Source: Pseudomonadota bacterium (GTDB lineage Bacteria > Myxococcota_A > Polyangia > Polyangiales > Polyangiaceae). Taken from it: DNA of 64,000 nt. The stretch covers positions 1-64,000 of the forward strand of contig JAEWRL010000068.1 of the NCBI GenBank assembly GCA_023398955.1, read 5' to 3'. This document shows positions 33,345 through 41,798 of the stretch, piece after piece (the stretch's first letter is position 1; each line of letters starts with the position of its first letter). A program made the position numbers and the translations under genes. The notes below the pieces were generated by a model. That model was not told the DNA's origin. It ran no database searches and saw only the letters and a program-made list of their open reading frames with translations.

Positions 33345-36178
33345 CACCGGTGTGCTTGCAGCCGGACCCTCGCGCTCGAATCGAAGTGTTGCCAGAAACA
33401 CCCCAAGAAGCACCCCCGTCGGGTGCGCGGCATCCTGAGTCGCGGTCACCCTTTCCAAGGAGTCGAGCGGGAGGGGTGTTGGCCGCCCTCGTTGCGCTGC
33501 TCGCTCTCATTGGTTTGATGAGCCACGCCGGCTACCTTCGGGGGACTGTCCTGCTCGGGGGCGCGCTCGTGTTGCTGATGGCGGTGGGGCTCCTGGTTGC
33601 GATCAGGGACCGAACACAGCCGGAGGCCGGCCTCATCGTGTCCACGACGTCCGCTCGAGACCTCGTCGTTCCCGCTACCGGCCTGTTCCTTGCTCTTGCT
33701 GTGTGGGTCGTCTCGGTGCGCGCTGCCGTAGCAGGTGTTCTTCCTGCCCCACGGGTCAGCGCCGGCGTGCTGATCACGGCGAGCTTCATCGCTGCGGTGT
33801 TCGCGGGTGGGCACCTGGCACAGCGGCTCGGCGTCCTCACCCCTGAGACTCCGCTCGTGAAGCGGCGCGGGCTATGGGTGGTGCTCGTCACGACGCTCGT
33901 GCAACTGCCGCTGCTCGGAAGCTTCTCTCTGATCGACCCCTGGGAGACACATTACGGCGAGGTCGCCCGGGAAATGCTCGCAAGAGCCGACTGGATCAGC
34001 CTCTGGTGGGCTCAAGACGGGTGGTTCTGGTCCAAGCCGGTTCTGAATTTCTGGCTCCAGGGCTTGAGCTTCTCCTTGTTTGGCGTGCCCTTCGCGCCGG
34101 ATGCCATGCTGCGGGGGGCGGGATCCGGGTTGGTGCCCCAGCCCGAATGGGCCGTAAGGATCCCGGGTTTCTTGATGACTCTGGGAGCTGCCTATGCGCT
34201 CTACAAGGCTGCGGCTCTCGTCTGGGGTAGGAGAGCGGCGTGGTTGGGCGCAGTCGTGCTGGCGACGACCCCCTACTGGGTGCTCCTGGCAAGGCAGAGC
34301 ATGGCCGACATGGCCTACGTCGCGCCGCTATCGGCCGCGATGGCGCTGATCCTGGTTGCATGCGCGACGCCTGCTCACCGCGTCCTTGCTCGTCATGAGA
34401 TGCGGTGGCGTGGGGCGCGCGTCACCTGGACGGCGATGGACATCCTCATGGGAATCGTCCTGGCGCTCGTTGGGGTTCAGGTCGCGTACCTCTTGTCCAG
34501 GCACGTCACGCTGGATCCACACGGAGGTGGGGAATTGCTCCGGCTTCATCCCGACGAGTTCTTCGCTGGGTCCGGCATGGGCAACTGCGGCATCGCTGGG
34601 AATAGAGAATGCACGCGGCACAGTCCTACTCTGCTCCACTGGCAACCGTACAAGACGGCGGCGTTATGGGTCACCGTGTGCGCATTCTGGGTGTGGCGCG
34701 TGCGCAGAGAACGGCACGTCCGCCGGGTCGCGTTCCTCGGTGCGTGGGTGTTCGTTGCCCTGAGCGTGATGGCGAAGGGCGCGCCTGGTTTCGTGCTGCC
34801 GCCGTTCGTGCTCGTCGCGCTAGTGATTGCGACGGGACGGTGGCGGCTCTTGATGGACGCGCGTGTCCTGTCTGCCACTCTCGTGGTCTCGTGCGTCGCC
34901 CTGCCCTGGTTCGTGCAAGCATACGCCAGGCACGGAGCCGGTTTCATCGACCGGCTCGTCTTCCACGATATGTACAAGCGCGCGTTCGTGCATGTCCATG
35001 ACACGAACACGGGTGACGACGTGAGTTTCGGCTACTACCTCTGGCAGCTCGGGTACGGACTCTTTCCGTGGTCCGGGCTGTGCGTCGGGGGCCTGCTCTG
35101 GTGGCTTCGCTCCGAGCGAACAGGAGGTCTCCGGAGTCGCTACTCCGCCGCCCTTTTCGGTCTCTGGTTCGTGGCAGCGTTTGCGATGTTCTCCATCTCC
35201 CTGACGAAGTTTCATCATTATATCCTGCCGGCAGTTCCTCCGCTGGCCGTGCTTACCGGTGTCCTGCTCGACCGGTTTCTCGGTACGCCCAAAGCGTTGT
35301 CACCTGGGCGCTTCGCGTTCCACTCGGCCGCCTTGGTTGCAAGCGTCGGTGCTGTCTGGATCGGCGTCGCTCTGTGGATGGCCGCGCACTCGAGCTCGGC
35401 ACCGGGCCCCCTCGGACTGCGTGCGTTCGTCGCTGCCGGGCTGTTCAGCATCGCCGCACTCACGAGCTATCCATTGCTGCGAGGACGGATCGCGCCCCAA
35501 ACGGACGGGGCGGAGCACCAGCGCGGCTCGGAGACTCTGGCGGCCGTCGTCTCATTGCTGAGCGTGATACTATTGGGATTGATTGGTCGGGACCTGCTCG
35601 TCGACTACTCGGATGAGGCGTTGGGGCAGATACGTCTGCTGCACCTCTTCACATACAACTACTCACGGGCCTGGCCTCAGTCCCTCTCCCTGCACAGCGA
35701 ACTCGTCGCCTTCGCCTCGGTCAGCCTACTCACATCCCTGCTCTTATTGAGCCGTCAGATGCGCCGATGGGGGGTCCACGCAATGCTCGTCATGGCGCTC
35801 CTCTGGGCGACGTGGGTCGCGGATGTGTACCTCGTCAAGCTCGCACCGCACTGGGGTCAGCGGGGAATCATCATGACCTACTACTCGCTCCGCGAGGGAC
35901 CTGCGGAGCCGCTCGTCGCCTACCAGATGAATTGGAAGGGAGAGAACTTCTACACAGGCAACCGCCTACCCGTCTTCGTTTCTAGCGGGGAGGAGTTCCG
36001 AGCCTGGGTGAAGTCCGAACGAGCCCGCGGTACGGGAGTTTTCTATTTCGTCACTGAACACAGCCGGACCGCGTCCCTTCGTTCGGAGCTGGACAACCCC
36101 GAGCAGTTTGCCCTGATGACCAACTCCGCGTCGAACAACAAGTTCGTGCTGGTTCGCGTCGAGTTTGCCTCTGCGTAG
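33338..36178 (+). CDS. Large membrane glycosyltransferase, PMT/ArnT (GT39/GT83)-like
   Basis: The product of up to 946 residues has around 15 or more hydrophobic segments. After three or four N-terminal helices, the first long loop carries IDPWETHYGEVAREML, matching the acidic D-P-x-E-x-xY catalytic loop of lipid-carrier-dependent GT-C transferases. Later parts include MAKGAPGF and FHHYILP motifs typical of ArnT/PMT proteins. A sugar from a polyprenyl phosphate would be passed to lipid A, protein or glycan. The acceptor is unknown. The first start is TTG 33338, overlapping the prmA stop; GTG 33350 or 33386 are alternatives. Confidence 0.82.
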   Translation: MLTPVCLQPDPRARIEVLPETPQEAPPSGARHPESRSPFPRSRAGGVLAALVALLALIGLMSHAGYLRGTVLLGGALVLLMAVGLLVAIRDRTQPEAGLIVSTTSARDLVVPATGLFLALAVWVVSVRAAVAGVLPAPRVSAGVLITASFIAAVFAGGHLAQRLGVLTPETPLVKRRGLWVVLVTTLVQLPLLGSFSLIDPWETHYGEVAREMLARADWISLWWAQDGWFWSKPVLNFWLQGLSFSLFGVPFAPDAMLRGAGSGLVPQPEWAVRIPGFLMTLGAAYALYKAAALVWGRRAAWLGAVVLATTPYWVLLARQSMADMAYVAPLSAAMALILVACATPAHRVLARHEMRWRGARVTWTAMDILMGIVLALVGVQVAYLLSRHVTLDPHGGGELLRLHPDEFFAGSGMGNCGIAGNRECTRHSPTLLHWQPYKTAALWVTVCAFWVWRVRRERHVRRVAFLGAWVFVALSVMAKGAPGFVLPPFVLVALVIATGRWRLLMDARVLSATLVVSCVALPWFVQAYARHGAGFIDRLVFHDMYKRAFVHVHDTNTGDDVSFGYYLWQLGYGLFPWSGLCVGGLLWWLRSERTGGLRSRYSAALFGLWFVAAFAMFSISLTKFHHYILPAVPPLAVLTGVLLDRFLGTPKALSPGRFAFHSAALVASVGAVWIGVALWMAAHSSSAPGPLGLRAFVAAGLFSIAALTSYPLLRGRIAPQTDGAEHQRGSETLAAVVSLLSVILLGLIGRDLLVDYSDEALGQIRLLHLFTYNYSRAWPQSLSLHSELVAFASVSLLTSLLLLSRQMRRWGVHAMLVMALLWATWVADVYLVKLAPHWGQRGIIMTYYSLREGPAEPLVAYQMNWKGENFYTGNRLPVFVSSGEEFRAWVKSERARGTGVFYFVTEHSRTASLRSELDNPEQFALMTNSASNNKFVLVRVEFASA

Positions 36179-36201
36179 CTCGCAGAGATCAGTAACCCAG
36201 C

Positions 36202-36762
36202 TCACTCGGGCGAGCCGTACCGGACCCAAAGCTCGTGGGCGAGGCTCTGCATGACCTCTGCTTCGCCACTATCCCTGAAGCGAGCATCGAAACGCTGCAT
36301 CCGGGTCCGTAGCGTGTCTGTCGCAGCTGGGTCGAGCCGCTGTTCGAGCGCGGGGATCAGGGTGGCCTCTTCTTTGGCGATGTGACGGCGCATGAAGGTC
36401 GTGAACGATCGAGCAACCTCCGAGAGATGCCGGCGATTGTCAGGCGACCATTCCCTGCTTTGGAGCGAGGCGTGTCGGAGCGACTGCATCAGATACCGCT
36501 CCATGTTGTGGTCCTTTCGGACACTATCCAAGGTTCCGTCCTCCCAGCTCATGCCTGCTCGGACCAGCGCAGGGAGCACCAAGCCCTCCTCTTTCTCGTG
36601 GTGAACTAGGTCGGCGAACTCGCGGAAGAAGGTCACGAGCAGGACGAGGTCGTGGCGGTTCTCTCGTCCACCCGTCTCGACCGTGCCCACGAACGTGTCC
36701 AGGACTTCGAGCATCCTGGCGATCAGAGCGTGTTCTTCCCGAAGGGACTCGGCAGGTTCCAT
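36202..36762 (-). CDS. Hemerythrin-domain protein
   Basis: A 186-residue four-helix protein with the di-iron ligand pattern: His11 (EEHALI), His54/His55 and Glu58 (VHHEKEEGLVLP), His85 (DHNMERYL) and a later H-x3-EE (RHIAKEEATLIP). Hemerythrin-like proteins bind O2 or NO or act in iron and oxidative-stress handling, usually in the cytoplasm. ATG 36762 has GAGGAG at seven bases. It begins 10 bp after the cobA-hemD stop, so the pair is probably one operon. Confidence 0.88.
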   Translation of the reverse strand: MEPAESLREEHALIARMLEVLDTFVGTVETGGRENRHDLVLLVTFFREFADLVHHEKEEGLVLPALVRAGMSWEDGTLDSVRKDHNMERYLMQSLRHASLQSREWSPDNRRHLSEVARSFTTFMRRHIAKEEATLIPALEQRLDPAATDTLRTRMQRFDARFRDSGEAEVMQSLAHELWVRYGSPE

Positions 36763-36772
36763 GAGGTACTCC

Positions 36773-38356
36773 TCACCTTGAGGACGCCATTCCGTGACGG
36801 CCGTCATGTATCGTACAGGGAATTCCGTCGCTGTCGCGCTTCGTGATTTCGGCTCTCCGTTCCAGCGCGCAGAGCAGGCCCTCCACTGTATATTCGTCGG
36901 CCGTGATGTCGACCCGAATGCCATGCTCGATGGCGGTCTGTGTGGTGATGGGGCCGATGCTCGCGACCGCAAGTCTTCCGAGCACCGTTTCGGCGTCGCT
37001 TCCCAGGGCGCGCGCGGTGGATGTCACCGTCGAACTCGAAGTGAAGAGGATCACGTCCGCGTTGCCCGGCGCACAGGCGTCCCGAAGGCGTTCGCGAGCA
37101 GCCCCCGCGACGGGCAGGGTTTGGTATGCGGCTACCACGTCGACCTCGGCCCCCGCCGATCTGAGTCTTTCGGGTATTGCCGTGCGCGCCTCGAGAGCGC
37201 GGAGCACCAGAACGCGCGACACCGGACCGCTTCGGAGAATCGCATCCGCCAGCGATTCCCCGACGTATTGCTCTGCTATGAGGTCGGCGTTCAACCCGCG
37301 AAGAGCCAGTGCCGCTGCGGTCTTCGGGCCGATCACAGCGATGCGCGCCGCCCCAAACGCGCGTGCGTCCAGACCCAACGCCGAGAGTCGTGACAGGCCT
37401 CGCTCGACACCGTTGGCGCTGGTGAAGACGACCCATTGATAATCCCGGAGTTGGTGGAGGGTTCGGTCCAGCAGTGCGGGGTCGGGCGGTGGATGGATTT
37501 CTATCGCGGGCACACAGATCGGCTCTGCCCCCCGAGCACGAACCGCTCGGGCCGTGGCTGCGGCCTGCGCGGCGGGCCGCGGAATGACTACACGACACCC
37601 GAATAGTGCTCGGTTGTCATACCAGCGCAGGGATTCCCGAAGCGTGACGACGTCGCCGACCACGATGATGGCGGGGTTCGTCAGCCCCAGGTCCCGCGCA
37701 TGGGCAGCGATCGTCGCCAGGGTGCCGGTTGCCACGCGCTGTTGCGGGCGGGCGCCCCACTGGACGACGGCGACCGGGGTGTGCGTCGGTCGACCCCCGG
37801 CAATCAACGCTGCCACGATCGCTTCGATGCGACGCATGCCCATCAGGATGCACAGGGTGTCCGCTGCCGTGGCTTTGCGAGCCAGGCTCTCTGAGTTCCA
37901 TTCGACGCCTTGGCGGTCGCTGCCGGTGATGAACAGCACGCTCGACGACAGGGTGCGGTGCGTGAGCGGGAAGCCCGCGTAGCTCGAGGTCCCAACGGGG
38001 GAGGAGATCCCTGGCACGATCTCGAAGGGAATCCCCGCCTTTGCGAGAGCCAGCGTTTCTTCCGCGCCACGCGCAAAGAGATAGGGATCGCCACCCTTCA
38101 GCCTCACGACACGTTTTCCGTCGCGAGCGAACTGCAGGATCAGTTCAATGATTTCCTGCTGTACCGCGCTTGGCTTGCCATATCGCTTTCCGACGTTGAT
38201 GATCGTTGGAGCGGGGCACCATGCGAGGAGCGCCTCGTGGGCGAGCGCGTCGTGTAGGACGACCTCTGCTTGCGAGAGGATCTCTCGGCCTCTCACTGTG
38301 ATGAGATCCGGGTCCCCAGGGCCCGCACCCACGAGCCAAACCTTGCCGATGTTCAC
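36773..38356 (-). CDS. cobA-hemD: Uroporphyrinogen-III C-methyltransferase/uroporphyrinogen-III synthase fusion
   Basis: A 527-residue bifunctional enzyme. Residues 1 to about 245 are a SUMT (CobA) domain with VGAGPGDPDLIT, VNVGKR, RLKGGDPYLFARGAEE and the VPGISS block. Residues from about 255 to 505 form a HemD domain with VIPRP, VFTSANGV, AVIGPKTA and FTSSSTV segments. It closes hydroxymethylbilane to uroporphyrinogen III and then methylates it toward sirohaem or cobalamin. The C-terminal 20 residues extend beyond the domain. The hemerythrin gene follows by 10 bp. The heme genes hemE and hemY are elsewhere in the window. Confidence 0.93.
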   Translation of the reverse strand: MNIGKVWLVGAGPGDPDLITVRGREILSQAEVVLHDALAHEALLAWCPAPTIINVGKRYGKPSAVQQEIIELILQFARDGKRVVRLKGGDPYLFARGAEETLALAKAGIPFEIVPGISSPVGTSSYAGFPLTHRTLSSSVLFITGSDRQGVEWNSESLARKATAADTLCILMGMRRIEAIVAALIAGGRPTHTPVAVVQWGARPQQRVATGTLATIAAHARDLGLTNPAIIVVGDVVTLRESLRWYDNRALFGCRVVIPRPAAQAAATARAVRARGAEPICVPAIEIHPPPDPALLDRTLHQLRDYQWVVFTSANGVERGLSRLSALGLDARAFGAARIAVIGPKTAAALALRGLNADLIAEQYVGESLADAILRSGPVSRVLVLRALEARTAIPERLRSAGAEVDVVAAYQTLPVAGAARERLRDACAPGNADVILFTSSSTVTSTARALGSDAETVLGRLAVASIGPITTQTAIEHGIRVDITADEYTVEGLLCALERRAEITKRDSDGIPCTIHDGRHGMASSR

Positions 38357-38573
38357 CGCTCGAAGTTAGCAGCACTCCCGTCGTTCGGGTCAGAAGGGGC
38401 CGGTCGACTCGTGCGTTTCGGGTGAGTGGCGGATGTGTGGGGCGGTCGGCAGGTAGGTGTGTTGTGTCTCGGTGAGCAACGCCTTGACTTCCCGGAGCAA
38501 CTAGAGACAATCACACATTCTGTGGTTGGTTGTATGCTGAGTACCGACACTTGCCGGTAATGAAGGAGCTCTG

Positions 38574-39398
38574 ATGGCAGGGATCTCCGCCGCAGGGGCA
38601 TCAGAGGATCTGCTCGGATCGTGGTACGCCACGGATGGCGTCGTCGCTGTTGGCCCTGCGTCGTTTCATCAGCTTCAGGCGCTGGTTCGGCGAGCGAAGC
38701 TGTCGTCCGGGTGTCTCGTCCGTCATGAACGATGGCGCGCGTGGCAGGCCTTGCGGGATCTCGAGCAACTCGAGGTGCATGCGCGCGTCCAGCTCGTTCA
38801 CCGATTGGCCCGCGTCAGTGACAGAGCGCTGGTTCCAGAGTCCCACCCGGCCTCAGGGGGTCTCGGAGACCCGCCTAGCTCGCGTCGTTTCGGTCCCGTC
38901 AGCAGGTCCTCCTGTCGCCCCATGGCTGTCGATCCCGTCGGTGTCCTCGCAACGGCCGTTGATTTGAGGAGCGCGCTGCTGCTTGTGTTGTCTACGGCCG
39001 TCGCGGCGGCTTCTGCCCAACGTGGGCTCGTCTATCTGGCAGAGCCCCAGGGGACCGCAGCGACGGTCGTGGGCGCACGCGGTTCAGGGATCGAGAGCTT
39101 GCTCGGCTACCGCCTGGATGTTGGGGATCCGGGCTTCCGGGCCGCGTTACGGGGGCTCGTGATCGTCGGAGATATCGAAGGGGGACCGATCACTCGGGCA
39201 CTTGCTGCTCGGTTGGCGCTGGGCGGCACGCCGTCACACGGCGTGGCTCTGGTTCCCCTCCACGTGGAGGGGCGTCTCGTTGCAATGCTCGAACTCGCCC
39301 AGTTGGTGCGTCCATTTCGAGCTCGGGAGGTCGCGCGCGCCGAAGACGTTCTCGAGGTGTTTGCGGAGCGCTGCGTCGTCATGGGCTGGTTCGACTGA
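38574..39398 (+). CDS. GYF-like plus GAF-like domain protein
   Basis: The 274-residue protein starts with a short sensor-like module, SWYATDGVVAVGPASFHQL with LVRHERWRAWQALRDL, matching GYF_2/DUF4339 domains that recognise peptides. A linker follows, then a GAF-like domain at about 120-270 (LSTAVAAASAQRGLVYL, SHGVALVPLHVEGRLVAMLEL). No catalytic output domain is present. A role as an adaptor in signal transduction is inferred. ATG 38574 has AAGGAG six bases before it. A 217-bp gap before the gene must carry its promoter. Confidence 0.75.
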   Translation: MAGISAAGASEDLLGSWYATDGVVAVGPASFHQLQALVRRAKLSSGCLVRHERWRAWQALRDLEQLEVHARVQLVHRLARVSDRALVPESHPASGGLGDPPSSRRFGPVSRSSCRPMAVDPVGVLATAVDLRSALLLVLSTAVAAASAQRGLVYLAEPQGTAATVVGARGSGIESLLGYRLDVGDPGFRAALRGLVIVGDIEGGPITRALAARLALGGTPSHGVALVPLHVEGRLVAMLELAQLVRPFRAREVARAEDVLEVFAERCVVMGWFD

Positions 39399-39474
39399 GG
39401 GCACGTCGCTGAATTCTCGACGAGAGAGCCCGACATGTCTCGCTGGCCAATACGTCCCGTGGTACCCATCGGCC

Positions 39475-39966
39475 ATGTGGACCCAGTTTCTTGCTCCCGG
39501 TACCGTCTCCTGCCTACGGCTCGTGGCGACGGGCTGGGTCGGTTCGCTCGGGCTGTTGTGCCTCGCAGCGAGCGGTTGCGATACCAGTTGTGCGGAAAAA
39601 GGGCAAACCCCGATCCTGTATACGGAGGGGACCGTCGAGCGTGGGGATGGGCAAATCGTCTACTCCACGACACCTTTCGATGGGACCTGGTTGCACTTCC
39701 CCTCTGAACGTCAGTTTCGGCTTCGGCATGACCTCGGGACGACGGAGTACACCCCCGTCGCCTACGTAGCCCTGAGCCCAACGCCGGCCGCGAGCGCGGA
39801 AGCTGGCGAGTTCTCGCATGCTGCTGGCAACCAAGCCGTATTCGAGTCGCTCACTGAGACCGAGATCGTCGTCCGGAACGCCACGTGCGCGGAGTTTTAC
39901 TTGCTCGTCCGACTGGAAGCAGGTGCGCCCGACGAGAATCCCGAGAGCTCGGGCTCGGTGCGCTGA
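39475..39966 (+). CDS. Small lipoprotein of unknown function
   Basis: The 163-residue protein has an N-terminal signal with hydrophobic core GWVGSLGLLCLAAS and Cys35 as the probable lipid-modified residue. The mature part has about five predicted beta strands (TWLHFPSERQF, PVAYVALS, EIVVRNATCAEFYLLVRLE) and a pair of Cys. No family was recognised. Its 3' end overlaps the convergent ABC gene by 70 bases, which is unusual. ATG 39475 has no strong ribosome-binding site. Confidence 0.6.
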   Translation: MWTQFLAPGTVSCLRLVATGWVGSLGLLCLAASGCDTSCAEKGQTPILYTEGTVERGDGQIVYSTTPFDGTWLHFPSERQFRLRHDLGTTEYTPVAYVALSPTPAASAEAGEFSHAAGNQAVFESLTETEIVVRNATCAEFYLLVRLEAGAPDENPESSGSVR

Positions 39967-41798
39967 TCGGGGCCGGCGAACTGCAGTTGGTTGAGCTTCG
40001 CGTAGAGGGTCCCCTCCCGCATGAGGTCCGCGTGGCTGCCTTCCTCGACCAAGCGTCCTTTGTGGAATACGAGGATGCGGTTCGCGGCGCGGATGGTGCT
40101 GAGCCTGTGTGCGATGATCAAGGCAGTTCGGTCTCGGAGTAGCTCGTCCATGGCCCGTTGGATTCGAGCCTCGGTGTCCCGGTCGACGCTCGCCGTAGCT
40201 TCATCCAGGATGACGATGGGGGCGTCGCGATACATCGCTCGCGCGAAGGCGATCAGCTGTCGCTCCCCCACGGAGAAGTTTGCCCCCTGCTCCAGCACTC
40301 GTGCGTCTAGCCCTCCGTCACGCGCCAGGATCCAGTCGATGACGCCCAAGCGGGTGAGCACCGCCTCGACGCGTTCCATGTCTGGATTGGGATCCGCTGC
40401 TACGTTGCTGGCTATCGTGCCTGAGAAGAGATAGAGGTCCTGGGGCACGACTCCGAACTGCTCTCGGAGCTCACGCCGCTCCAGCGTTCGGATATCCTTG
40501 CCGCAGATGCGAATGGTGCCGGTCTCCACCTCATAGAGCCGCATGAGCAGAGATGCGACCGTTGTCTTTCCCGAACCCGTGGGTCCTACGACTGCGATAC
40601 GCTCACCCGTTTGGACGCTGAAGCTGACATCCCGGAGTACCGGTGTGCCTCGCTTGTACGCGAAATCGACGTGTTCGAACTGGAACGCCTCCCGGCTCGG
40701 CACATCGGGGGCGTGCGTCCGGTGTGCGGGGGCATCCTTATCCCTCACGTCCATCAAGGTGGCCACCCGCTCCGCACCCGACAAAGCACTCTGGAGAAGC
40801 GTGTAGCGTTGTCCCAACGCGCTGATGGGCTCAAAGAACTGAAGGAGATAGGCATTGAACGCTACGATGGTTCCGAAACTCACGGGCTCGTAGCCGACGG
40901 CCACCACCACGAACGCCAGGCATAGCGCCGCAACCGCATCGATCGCCGCATCCTGCATGGCCTCGTACTTGATGGACCGCAGATTGGCGGTTCTGTAGGC
41001 AGCATTGATCTCGTCGAACTCGCGCTGGCTCTGCTCTTCCCGTCGGTAGGATTGCACGACCTCCACGCCGGATATCTGCTCTCCCAGCGTGGCGTTGATG
41101 CGGGCTGTCTTACCCCGTATCTCCCTAAAAACCTCTCGCGCCTTACGTCGCACCAGTACGACGAGCAGCCCGATGGGCGGTAATGCTGCGAAGGCAATCA
41201 GTGAGAGTCTCGCGTCCAGGGCAATCATCAGCACCACGATGCCCGCCAGCTTCAGCAGGTCACCGACCGCATTGAGCGCACCCGAGGAGAACAGCTCGAG
41301 GATGGCGTCCACGTCGTTAGTGACTCGCGTCACTAGTCGCCCCACCGGTTGCTTGTCGAAGTAAGCAAGCGGAAGGCGATGGATCAACTGGAAGAGGTGC
41401 CTACGCAGCTCGGCCATCGATCGGGCGCCGACGATCTGAGTTGCATATACCTGGAAAAAGCTGAACGCCTGTTCGACGAGGACCACGGCCGCCAGTGCGA
41501 GACCGCCCTTGAATAGGCGGCTTGGGTCCCCAGCGAGCACCCCCTCATCGATAGCGAAGCGCATCAGCAGCGGGCGTGCCAGCGCTGCCGCCGACACCAG
41601 GACAATCGATGCCAGCGCCATCGTCAGGAGCCGCCGATGGGGTGCGACGAAGGGCCATAGGCGCCGGATGAGCCCCCCATCGTAAGCGTCGCCGAGGGCG
41701 GCCTCCTCATGGAAGGCGCGTAGGGTCGAGGGTGACTTGGGAGTCGCGTTTCCTCGTGCCGTGGGTGGCGGTGCGCGCCCGCCCGCGGCACCCCTCAT
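39897..41798 (-). CDS. ABC exporter half-transporter, canonical Walker B
   Basis: A 633-residue type IV ABC exporter subunit: six transmembrane helices (about 50-330) and an ATPase domain. The Walker A VGPTGSGKTT and Walker B VILDEATASVD with catalytic Glu are normal, but the signature is FSVGERQ instead of LSGGQ. Its start overlaps the stop of the partner gene (ATGA), so the two are co-translated. Together they form one degenerate and one competent ATP site, as in heterodimeric exporters of the TM287/288 and BmrCD type. Lipids, drugs or peptides are possible cargo. Confidence 0.92.
   Translation of the reverse strand: MRGAAGGRAPPPTARGNATPKSPSTLRAFHEEAALGDAYDGGLIRRLWPFVAPHRRLLTMALASIVLVSAAALARPLLMRFAIDEGVLAGDPSRLFKGGLALAAVVLVEQAFSFFQVYATQIVGARSMAELRRHLFQLIHRLPLAYFDKQPVGRLVTRVTNDVDAILELFSSGALNAVGDLLKLAGIVVLMIALDARLSLIAFAALPPIGLLVVLVRRKAREVFREIRGKTARINATLGEQISGVEVVQSYRREEQSQREFDEINAAYRTANLRSIKYEAMQDAAIDAVAALCLAFVVVAVGYEPVSFGTIVAFNAYLLQFFEPISALGQRYTLLQSALSGAERVATLMDVRDKDAPAHRTHAPDVPSREAFQFEHVDFAYKRGTPVLRDVSFSVQTGERIAVVGPTGSGKTTVASLLMRLYEVETGTIRICGKDIRTLERRELREQFGVVPQDLYLFSGTIASNVAADPNPDMERVEAVLTRLGVIDWILARDGGLDARVLEQGANFSVGERQLIAFARAMYRDAPIVILDEATASVDRDTEARIQRAMDELLRDRTALIIAHRLSTIRAANRILVFHKGRLVEEGSHADLMREGTLYAKLNQLQFAGPDQRTEPELSGFSSGAPASSRTSK

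Noticed and set aside
38440..38573. Sigma-70 promoter before the GYF-GAF gene
   Set aside because: A TTGACT hexamer is present near 38484, but the -10 position at 17-bp spacing is a poor match.
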